A stretch of DNA of 12,786 bases, taken from Myxococcales bacterium (GTDB lineage: Bacteria > Myxococcota > Myxococcia > Myxococcales > Myxococcaceae). The stretch lies in NCBI GenBank assembly GCA_003153055.1, contig PMBV01000313.1:1-12786 (forward strand), read 5' to 3'. Under the pieces are notes generated by a model. The model was not told where the DNA came from. It saw nothing but the letters and a program-made list of their open reading frames with translations, and did no database searches. The position numbers and the translations under genes are program-made. Of the stretch, positions 7,630-12,786 are shown piece after piece. Numbering within the stretch: position 1 is the stretch's first letter; each line of letters starts with the position of its first letter.

Positions 7630-8354
7630 ACGAGATGGGCTTCGTCGATCTGCACCTTCACATCTTGCCCGGGGTCGACGACGGAGCGCGAACGATGGAG
7701 GACAGCCTGGCCATGGCCCGGGCGCTCTTGAGCGTGGGCTTCACGACCGCGGCTCCCAGCCCCCATCACCGCCCCCAGTACCCCTCGTACTCTCGCGAGC
7801 TGTGCCAGGCGAAGCTCCTGGAGCTGAGGGCAGAGCTGGAGGCGCAGGCGGTGCCCCTCGAACTCATGCTCGGCGCCGAGAACTACTTTCTCGAGGACGG
7901 CTTGTTCAAGGAGGTCGGCACGCCTCAGGCGCGTCTCATCGGCGCGAGCAAGGCCCTTCTGGTTGAGGCGCCGTACGCGGGGCCGCTCCCGACGCTCCCC
8001 GATCTCATCTTCAGGCTTCGACTCAAGGGGGTGATCCCCGTCATCGCCCACCCCGAGCGGTGCCCGGAGTTCGAGAAGCGGGGCCGCGCAGCCGAGGCCG
8101 TACGCTGTGGAGCGCACCTCCAGCTCGACCTGGGCTCGCTCATCGGGCGCCACGGCAAGGCCGCGCAGAAGGTCGCCTCGGAGCTCCTCGGTGAAGGCCT
8201 GTACACAGTCGCCGCCACCGACGCCCATTCACCACTGAAGCTCGAGGAGTGGGTGAGTCAGAGCCTCACCGCGCTGCACCGGGCCGGGGGGGCGAAGACC
8301 GTCAGCCAGTTGTTGGAGCACGGGCCCCGAGGGCTCCTGAACGGCTCGCTGTGA
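7626..8354 (+). CDS. PHP-domain protein-tyrosine phosphatase-like protein (CpsB/YwqE type)
   Basis: This is a metal-dependent phosphoesterase of the PHP superfamily, closest in motif pattern to the CpsB/CapC/YwqE phosphatases that dephosphorylate bacterial tyrosine kinases controlling capsule or exopolysaccharide synthesis. Metal-site motifs are in order over 242 residues: DLHLHILPGVDDGA (Asp8, His10, His12), SPHH (45-48), GAENYF (Glu85), AHPER (141-145) and TDAH (198-201). Family members usually have TPHH and SDAH, so these are conservative variants. It starts at GTG 7626, overlapping the previous stop by four bases, or at ATG 7635; neither has a strong Shine-Dalgarno. No partner kinase is in the window. 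A histidinol-phosphatase role is less likely because the HILPGVDDGA opening is typical of CpsB. Confidence 0.88.
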   Translation: MNEMGFVDLHLHILPGVDDGARTMEDSLAMARALLSVGFTTAAPSPHHRPQYPSYSRELCQAKLLELRAELEAQAVPLELMLGAENYFLEDGLFKEVGTPQARLIGASKALLVEAPYAGPLPTLPDLIFRLRLKGVIPVIAHPERCPEFEKRGRAAEAVRCGAHLQLDLGSLIGRHGKAAQKVASELLGEGLYTVAATDAHSPLKLEEWVSQSLTALHRAGGAKTVSQLLEHGPRGLLNGSL

Positions 8355-8421
8355 GAACACCCCAAAGGCTCCATTCAATGCTAGGGAGACGGCCCATGTT
8401 TCTGGCCTCAGGACGTGGGCG

Positions 8422-9492
8422 ATGAGTCGTTGGATCAAGCTGGGCTTGAGCCTCGGCATCACTGGCGTCAGCTTCTGGTGGACGTTCCGAGACACGCACT
8501 GGAGCGAGATGTGGGCCTCGCTGGCGAGCGCCAACTGGCTCATGCTGATTCCCTACCTCGTCGCGCTGGGCGTGATCCACGTCGCGCGCACGTTGCGGTG
8601 GGGCAATCTCCTCTCGCCCCAGGAGCGCGTGCCGTTCAAGAAGCTCAATGAAGCTTCGGCGATCGGCTTCATGATGCTCGTTATCCTCCCGTTTCGCCTG
8701 GGAGAGTTCGCTCGACCTTTTCTCATCGCCCAGCGGTCCTCCATCAGGCGGAGCGCGGCCATGACGAGCGTGGTCTTCGAGCGCATCGTCGACGGCGTCT
8801 CCATCGCGATCCTGCTGCGGGGCCTGATGTTCTTCCTCCCGGAAGAAGGAGAAGGCATCGCGCGGATCCGCATCGGGGCCAACCTGATGTTCATGGTGTT
8901 CTTCGGCGGGTTCCTCTTTCTGTTGCTGGCTCGCTGGCAGCCGGAGCGGGTCGTGGGGTTGATGCGCAAGACCATGGGGCGCCTGGCCCCCAACCTCACC
9001 GAGAAGGTGGTGCACGTCGTCGAAGGCTTCGTGGGCGCGCTCAGGGCGTTGCCCGATGCTCGCAACATGGCGGCCTTCTTCGTGCTCACGGTGCTCTATT
9101 GGGTGATCAACGGCTTCAGCATGTCGTTCCTCGCCAACGCCTTCGATTGCTCCGGAGGCACGGCGGTCAACTGCCAACCCCTGCACCTCACCGCGTTTCA
9201 GGGGTTCGTGGTGCTGTGCGTGCTGGTGGCTGGGTTGATGATTCCCGCGGCCCCTGGGAGCGCCGGGACGTTCCAGGGCTCGATCAAGCTCGCCCTCCTC
9301 ATCTTCGTGCCCGAGGCCGTCTGGAAGTCGAGCGGTGGCGCCTTCGCCAATGCCCTGTGGGTGGTGCAGATAGCCCAGCAGATCTTGGTCGGCCTCGTCT
9401 TCATGCTCCTCTCCCACTCCTCGTTTTCCGAGATCGCGGGCAAGCTCTCAGAGGAAGAGCGCCAGCAGCATGAGCACGGCTCGAACGCCTGA
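8422..9492 (+). CDS. Flippase-like integral membrane protein (UPF0104 / LPG-synthase transmembrane domain)
   Basis: This 356-residue inner-membrane protein has about eight hydrophobic segments and belongs to the UPF0104/AglD family, which is related to the transmembrane half of lysyl-phosphatidylglycerol synthase (MprF). The family signatures are present: LPFRLGEFARPFL (89-101) with SVVFERIVDG (116-125), and IPAAPGSAGTFQG (274-286). It has no soluble aminoacyl-transferase domain, so lipid or polyprenyl-sugar translocation, or an accessory role in glycolipid synthesis, is more plausible than lipid aminoacylation. A loop near 243-251 holds two cysteines (DCSGGTAVNC) that could pair outside the cytoplasm. 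The C-terminus is charged and hydrophilic. The ATG has AGGA about eight bases upstream. It lies 67 bases after the PHP gene. Confidence 0.9.
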   Translation: MSRWIKLGLSLGITGVSFWWTFRDTHWSEMWASLASANWLMLIPYLVALGVIHVARTLRWGNLLSPQERVPFKKLNEASAIGFMMLVILPFRLGEFARPFLIAQRSSIRRSAAMTSVVFERIVDGVSIAILLRGLMFFLPEEGEGIARIRIGANLMFMVFFGGFLFLLLARWQPERVVGLMRKTMGRLAPNLTEKVVHVVEGFVGALRALPDARNMAAFFVLTVLYWVINGFSMSFLANAFDCSGGTAVNCQPLHLTAFQGFVVLCVLVAGLMIPAAPGSAGTFQGSIKLALLIFVPEAVWKSSGGAFANALWVVQIAQQILVGLVFMLLSHSSFSEIAGKLSEEERQQHEHGSNA

Positions 9493-9503
9493 GAGGGCCT
9501 CAT

Positions 9504-9734
9504 ATGATCGGCATCGACTGGATGGCAGTGGCGGTGTTGCTGGTGGCGTACGCCTTCTCCCGCGTCTCGCATGCGTCCCTGGCGACCAAGAACTGGGTGT
9601 TCGCCATCGCGTTGTTCGCCATCGCGGGGTGGCGGCTGCGCTCTGGAGCCCAGGGCATGAACCTGGCCGTCGTGGCGGCGGCGGCGATCCTCGGGGTCAC
9701 CTACGTGGTGCAGGCGCTGCGAGCGTCGAAGTGA
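9504..9734 (+). CDS. Small hydrophobic membrane protein, function unknown
   Basis: This 76-residue protein is almost entirely hydrophobic, with likely membrane segments near residues 5-20, 30-44 and 52-70 separated by short basic loops (SRVSHASLATK and RLRSGAQG). The ATG is preceded by GAGAGGG (9491-9497), which overlaps the stop codon of the flippase-like gene. That places it in the same operon and makes coding likely despite its size. I recognise no family. Confidence 0.75.
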   Translation: MIGIDWMAVAVLLVAYAFSRVSHASLATKNWVFAIALFAIAGWRLRSGAQGMNLAVVAAAAILGVTYVVQALRASK

Positions 9735-9772
9735 CCTTGGGCCTCAGGTGAACGCAGCGCCTGACCTCGCCC

Positions 9773-11083
9773 CTACAAGAGCCCATCGGTGTTCTTGAGG
9801 TCTTTGAGGCGGAGGCCGTTCTTCTTGAGCAACCGGTACAGGCTCTGCATCGACAGGCCGGTTCGGTCCTCGGCGGCCTTCATGTCGAAGCTCGCCGCCT
9901 TCATCACCTCGGCAAAGTAGTGGCGCTCGAAGTCGGCGAGGACCCGATCCTTCGCCTGGTGGTACTGGAGCCGAGAGGCCACGTCGAGCAGAGTGTCGCG
10001 ATCGGGGCGGCGCCCGCTGGGGACGAGCAGCTCGAGCCAGTCGGAGTTGCCGGTGGCCTGGAGCAGCGCCCCTCGCTCGAGCACATTGCGCAGCTCGCGC
10101 ACGTTCCCGGGCCAGTCATAGCCCTCGAGCAGCGAGACCATCTGCGGCGAGAGGTCGACCGGGGCGGTGAGGGCCTTCATCAACTGCCGGGCGAGCACGG
10201 GAATGTCGATCTTCCGTGTTCGCAAAGGCGGCATGCGGGTTCGCACCACCGCGAGGCGGAAGTACAGCTCCTGCCGGAAGTGGCCTTGCTGGACCTCTTC
10301 GGCCAAGTTGCGTGTCGTCGAGGCGATGATCCGCGCGTCGATCGGCTTGCCCCCGGGGAGCTCCTTGGTCTCGAGCACTCGATGGAGCCGCGGCTGAACC
10401 GAGAGGGGCAGCTCGGCCACCTCGTCGAGGAACAGGGTTCCACCTTGGGCACTGACCAGCGCCCCCTCGGGCCCGAACAGCTCCCGCTCGGCGTTCGCCT
10501 CGGACACCAGCGCCGAGTCGAGCACCCGGAACGGCCCCGCTCTTCGCCCCGAGTGGTCGTGCACGGCGCGGGCGGCCAGCTCCTTGCCCGTGCCTGTCTC
10601 TCCTTCGATGAGGAGCGTGATGTCGTCCTTCGACACTCTCCCCAGCTCGGCGAAGACGATGCGCATCGCCTGCGAGATGCCCACGAGCTCGCCGAAGGTC
10701 TGCTGGCCGTCGAGCTCGACCTCGGTCTCCACGTTCTTCTGTCGAAGGGTGAGCCGAGTCTTGCCCAGCTCGATGCGGTCGCTCGGCTCCAGGTAAGCCA
10801 GGAGCACCAGGCGCCCAAGCACGAAGGTGCCGTTCCGGCTGCCGAGGTCGCGCATCAGGAGACCTCGCGGCGTTCGCTCGATCTCCAGATGCCGACGGCT
10901 CACGGTGGTGTCCGTGAGAACCAAGTCATTGGTCGAATCGGACCCCACGCGCACCAAACCCTGCAGCGCCGACACCCGCTTGCCCTGGTCGGGACCGCCG
11001 GTGACCTCCACGGTCCACTCTCGCATCGGTACCCGTAGCGCCATGTCACCCGGAATCGGTACAGACTCCGTTGTCTCCGCCAT
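9773..11083 (-). CDS. FHA-AAA+-Fis regulator related to sigma-54 activators, lacking the GAFTGA loop
   Basis: This 436-residue protein has an FHA phosphothreonine-binding domain (about 23-112), a sigma-54-activator-type AAA+ domain (about 131-350) and a Fis-type helix-turn-helix (about 395-422, MKAAEDRTGLSMQSLYRLLK). FHA key residues are intact: Arg45, Gly47, Ser62, His65, Asn84 and Gly85. Walker A is GETGTGKE (161-168), Walker B is LFLDE (217-221), the arginine-finger region is GHFRQELYFRL (267-277), and PGNVREL is at 325-331. Where typical proteins run from ELFG through GAFTGA to GGTLFLDE over about 22 residues, this one has only PEGALVSAQ, so the sigma-54-contacting loop is missing. ATG 11083 is chosen because AGGAGG sits four bases upstream; GTG 11107 would add eight residues. 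It lies 48 bases after the PDZ lipoprotein gene, probably in one operon. FHA-type activators are abundant in myxobacteria and often act under Ser/Thr kinases. Confidence 0.92.
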   Translation of the reverse strand: MAETTESVPIPGDMALRVPMREWTVEVTGGPDQGKRVSALQGLVRVGSDSTNDLVLTDTTVSRRHLEIERTPRGLLMRDLGSRNGTFVLGRLVLLAYLEPSDRIELGKTRLTLRQKNVETEVELDGQQTFGELVGISQAMRIVFAELGRVSKDDITLLIEGETGTGKELAARAVHDHSGRRAGPFRVLDSALVSEANAERELFGPEGALVSAQGGTLFLDEVAELPLSVQPRLHRVLETKELPGGKPIDARIIASTTRNLAEEVQQGHFRQELYFRLAVVRTRMPPLRTRKIDIPVLARQLMKALTAPVDLSPQMVSLLEGYDWPGNVRELRNVLERGALLQATGNSDWLELLVPSGRRPDRDTLLDVASRLQYHQAKDRVLADFERHYFAEVMKAASFDMKAAEDRTGLSMQSLYRLLKKNGLRLKDLKNTDGLL

Positions 11084-11131
11084 GCAACCTCCTGCTCCCA
11101 GTGCCACGTGAATCTACGTCCATTGAGTCGA

Positions 11132-12115
11132 TTAGGGGATCACCGCGTCGATCTCGATGGACCCGCGCTGAACTCGTATGGGCACTGGAGTGCCTTGGAT
11201 TCGTTTTCGCGCCAGCACTTCTCTCAATGGCGGCGCACCGTCGACCTCGATGACCAGGTCGCCCGGGCGCACCGAAGCACCTCCAGGGGCGACAAGCACC
11301 CACAGCCCTGGTCTGGCCTTGGCCACTGAGGCGACGGAGCGCTCGGGCAAGGTGGGCGTCAGGAAGCGGGCACGGTTTTCGATCCACATCTCTGTTGCAA
11401 GGGAGTCGAGCTTCGCCACTTCCGGGTCAGGAAGTGCCGCGGCGGCCGCCGGCGTTTGGGCGAACGTCACTGCGAGCCTGGGGGGGGTCGGTCTCTCGGC
11501 GATGGACGAACTGGTCGAGGAGAGGGCCTCCTCCACCAGGCGCTCGAGCAGGTGGGTCATGGCCGGTGCCGGGTCGAAGTCCTCCTCGCCATTCGGCGGG
11601 GCGAATGGATCGACGGTCACCTGGCCTGACACCTCGGCCAGCAACGCCTCTGACGAGGGGTGCAGCAGCTCGACCCGGCCCACCCACGTCGTCTCTTCGG
11701 TCGACCAGCCACCGCGCGTCCGGCCTCTCGGGTCGTGCGACTCCTGAACCTGGCTCGCCACCCGCTTCTCGACCGACGCACGCAGCACCAGGGCCTGCTC
11801 GGGTCTGATCCCCGAGCGCACCAGCAGGGCGACCGCGTCACTCCCCACCCAGGCCGCGTCGTCCTCCCACTTGAGTACCTTCACCTCGGTCGGCCCGAAG
11901 AAGGCCAGGCGGTCTCCGAAGGACGCCACCGCCCTCGCTACCAGGCGCTCGCCTAACTCGTACTCGCGCCAAGAGGGAAGCCCCGTGCCCGTGACTCGCG
12001 GGGAGTACATCACCACGGCGGTGATGCTGAGCGGCGCCTTCGGAGCATGGACGATTCGCTGAATTCCAGACGCACAGGTCGTGAGGGCTAGAACCAGCCA
12101 GAGTCCACGCTTCAA
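11132..12115 (-). CDS. Probable lipoprotein with a C-terminal PDZ domain
   Basis: I do not recognise the N-terminal 250 residues. The 327-residue product starts with MKRGLWLVLALTTC: two basic residues, a short hydrophobic core and Cys14. This resembles a lipoprotein signal, although Thr rather than Gly/Ala/Ser stands before the cysteine. From about residue 258 to the end it matches a PDZ domain (GLWVLVAPGGASVRPGDLVI, then EVDG and TPVPIRVQRG), the type that binds peptide ends in envelope proteases and scaffolds. No protease catalytic motif is visible. The middle contains a conserved-looking acidic stretch (NGEEDFDPAPAMTHLLERL). The TTG at 12115 is preferred because AAAGGAGA lies five bases upstream and it places the signal peptide at the N-terminus; the frame extends to an ATG at 12169. 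The FHA regulator follows. Confidence 0.75.
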   Translation of the reverse strand: MKRGLWLVLALTTCASGIQRIVHAPKAPLSITAVVMYSPRVTGTGLPSWREYELGERLVARAVASFGDRLAFFGPTEVKVLKWEDDAAWVGSDAVALLVRSGIRPEQALVLRASVEKRVASQVQESHDPRGRTRGGWSTEETTWVGRVELLHPSSEALLAEVSGQVTVDPFAPPNGEEDFDPAPAMTHLLERLVEEALSSTSSSIAERPTPPRLAVTFAQTPAAAAALPDPEVAKLDSLATEMWIENRARFLTPTLPERSVASVAKARPGLWVLVAPGGASVRPGDLVIEVDGAPPLREVLARKRIQGTPVPIRVQRGSIEIDAVIP

Positions 12116-12148
12116 GCAGCTCTCCTTTGGAGGAAACCTACCGAAAGC

Positions 12149-12252
12149 GAGTGCCGGCCTGTTCAGCATTCCTCACGCGAGCACGCCCTCGGGGCCCCTT
12201 GCGGGACAGCCACGGATCTTGTGTCGGGAGGACGGCAAACGGGCCGGCACTC
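12149..12252. repeat. Inverted repeat with 15-base arms, possible leader stem
   Basis: The left arm GAGTGCCGGCCTGTT (12149-12163) is complementary to the right arm AACGGGCCGGCACTC (12238-12252) at 14 of 15 positions; the odd pair is a G-T wobble. The arms enclose 74 bases that include a GGGGCCCC palindrome (12191-12198). In a minus-strand transcript this would fold about 25 bases before the lipoprotein gene's ribosome-binding site. It may be a leader structure, a small RNA or a protein-binding site. Confidence 0.5.
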
Positions 12253-12299
12253 CTCACCTACCTACCACCCGCATCGCACCCAAGTCACCACCTGGATTC

Positions 12300-12334
12300 G
12301 GAGGTTGAAATCGCTCGCGATTTCAACGACCTCC
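12300..12334 (-). terminator. Hairpin downstream of glutaredoxin, possible terminator without U-tract
   Basis: GGAGGTTGAAATCG (12300-12313) pairs with CGATTTCAACGACCTCC (12318-12334) around a CTCG tetraloop. This gives 14 base pairs with a three-base bulge (12326-12328). It lies about 43 bases after the glutaredoxin stop. Neither strand shows a T-run after the stem, so it is not a standard intrinsic terminator. It could protect a 3' end, aid Rho-type termination or be regulatory. Confidence 0.4.
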
Positions 12335-12376
12335 ATGGCTGACGGAAGCGCTCGAAACCAGAGGAGTAAGTGGTAA

Positions 12377-12679
12377 CTATTTGTTTTCTTTGGCGAGCAG
12401 CAGGTCGCCTGAATCGTCGTCGGCTCCGTTGAGCATCGGTTCGAGGCCACCCCGGCGATGGAGCGCGACCATGTCCGAGTACCCGCCGATGGGGGCTCCA
12501 CCGATGAAGATCTGAGGCACAGTGGTCAGACCACCGGTGAGCTCGACGAGCCGCTCTCTCACCGTCTGATCAGCCGTGACGTCGATGTTCTGGAAGGAGA
12601 CCCCGCGGCTCTCGAGGAACCGTTCTGCCTGGCGGCAGTAGGGGCAGTAGTTCGTTGTGTAGATGACGACGTCTTTCAT
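12377..12679 (-). CDS. grxC: Glutaredoxin (GrxC-like, dithiol CPYC)
   Basis: This small cytoplasmic thioredoxin-fold protein reduces disulfides and glutathione mixed disulfides. In 100 residues it shows the active site Cys12-Pro-Tyr-Cys15 (YTTNYCPYC), the cis-proline motif TVPQIFIGG (Pro55) and GGYSDM (65-70), all diagnostic of class I glutaredoxins. It is about 15 residues longer than E. coli GrxC, with an acidic then Lys/Asn-rich tail (NGADDDSGDLLLAKENK). ATG 12679 is chosen from homologue N-termini; only a weak GAGG lies just before it. In-frame TTG codons at 12688 and 12706 are alternatives, the latter lying in the loop edge of the upstream hairpin. It follows groEL on the same strand and may be partly expressed by read-through. 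Confidence 0.94.
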   Translation of the reverse strand: MKDVVIYTTNYCPYCRQAERFLESRGVSFQNIDVTADQTVRERLVELTGGLTTVPQIFIGGAPIGGYSDMVALHRRGGLEPMLNGADDDSGDLLLAKENK

Positions 12680-12693
12680 GAGCCTCAATAGAG

Positions 12694-12730
12694 CTTCGGC
12701 CTCCAACCCACGAGGAGCTGGAGGCCGAAG
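12694..12730 (-). terminator. Strong hairpin between groEL and glutaredoxin
   Basis: CTTCGGCCTCCA (12694-12705) pairs perfectly with TGGAGGCCGAAG (12719-12730), a 12-base-pair GC-rich stem with a 13-base loop. It lies 32 bases after the groEL stop and 15 bases before the glutaredoxin ATG. No T-run follows on the minus strand (GCTCTATTG), so it may be a weak terminator, a processing or stabilising element for groEL mRNA, or an attenuator for the glutaredoxin gene. Confidence 0.5.
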
Positions 12731-12761
12731 TCATCACAATCGATGGTGGTTGGCTACATCA

Positions 12762-12786
12762 TTACATCATGCCGCCCATGCCGCCC
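12762..12786 (-). CDS. groL: GroEL chaperonin, last seven codons (cut by the right edge)
   Basis: Read on the minus strand, the final codons give Gly-Gly-Met-Gly-Gly-Met-Met and then TAA. A Gly-Gly-Met repeat ending in Met is the hallmark flexible C-terminal tail of GroEL, which lines the folding chamber. The stop is TAATGA, a tandem stop, and the eight bases ATGATGTA at the end are repeated immediately downstream (12755-12762 and 12763-12770 on the plus strand, TACATCAT twice). Only about 25 bases are in the window, so identity rests on this tail alone. Confidence 0.8.

Larger units (their letters stand above)
12116..12376. other. Non-coding stretch with two inverted repeats between glutaredoxin and lipoprotein genes
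   Basis: These 261 bases separate two minus-strand genes and contain no convincing ORF. They hold a long-range inverted repeat (12149-12163 with 12238-12252) and a compact hairpin (12300-12334), each listed separately. On the plus strand 12250-12295 is strikingly C-rich and G-poor. The lipoprotein gene's Shine-Dalgarno is at about 12118-12125. I could not pick out a convincing promoter. Confidence 0.6.

Noticed and set aside
8422..9492. Lysyl-phosphatidylglycerol synthase (MprF) as the name of the flippase-like protein
   Set aside because: The C-terminal soluble aminoacyl-transferase domain is absent, so only the transmembrane family can be claimed.
9744..9764. TCAGG/CCTGA inverted repeat between the convergent genes ending at 9734 and 9773
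   Set aside because: Only five pairs with an 11-base loop and no T-run; too weak to call a bidirectional terminator.
12262..12337. A 24-codon minus-strand ORF starting at ATG 12337 and overlapping the hairpin, as a possible leader peptide
   Set aside because: No Shine-Dalgarno precedes it and nothing indicates attenuation control; the composition is unremarkable.

Overview
The window looks like a stretch of a high-GC myxobacterial (Myxococcota, formerly delta-proteobacterial) chromosome. The reasons are the strong G/C bias at third codon positions, many GTG/TTG starts, an FHA-domain relative of sigma-54 activators, and microcompartment shell proteins that, from memory, most resemble those of Haliangium ochraceum. 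Assignments rest on reading the translations and recalling families; no database search was run.

Layout. (1) Positions 1-3526, plus strand: the end of an unrecognised protein with repeated OB-like segments, then rnr (ribonuclease R). (2) Positions 3644-7007, minus strand: a compact five-gene bacterial microcompartment (BMC) operon. In transcription order it encodes a double-BMC trimer of the H. ochraceum HO-5812 type, a BMC-H hexamer, a BMC-P (EutN/CcmL) vertex pentamer, a CoA-acylating aldehyde dehydrogenase of the PduP type with an amphipathic N-terminus, and a PduT-like BMC-T trimer. A candidate promoter precedes it. All three shell classes are present, but the only enzyme is the aldehyde dehydrogenase. 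No signature enzyme, phosphotransacylase or alcohol dehydrogenase is in the window. (3) Positions 7036-9734, plus strand: a small envelope set divergent from the BMC operon. It holds a predicted outer-membrane barrel protein, a PHP-type (CpsB/YwqE-like) phosphatase, a flippase-like UPF0104/LPG-synthase transmembrane protein and a 76-residue membrane protein. (4) Positions 9773-12115, minus strand: a PDZ-containing probable lipoprotein followed by an FHA-AAA+-Fis regulator that lacks the GAFTGA loop. (5) Positions 12116-12786, minus strand: a 261-base non-coding stretch with two inverted repeats, then a glutaredoxin, a strong hairpin and the last seven codons of groEL (Gly-Gly-Met tail).

The most interesting system is the BMC operon. 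It can build a closed shell, but its substrate is not visible here, so the aldehyde-producing enzyme must be encoded elsewhere, be recruited, or not exist. The second point is the FHA regulator, whose ATPase core is intact while the surface loop that normally contacts sigma-54 is gone.
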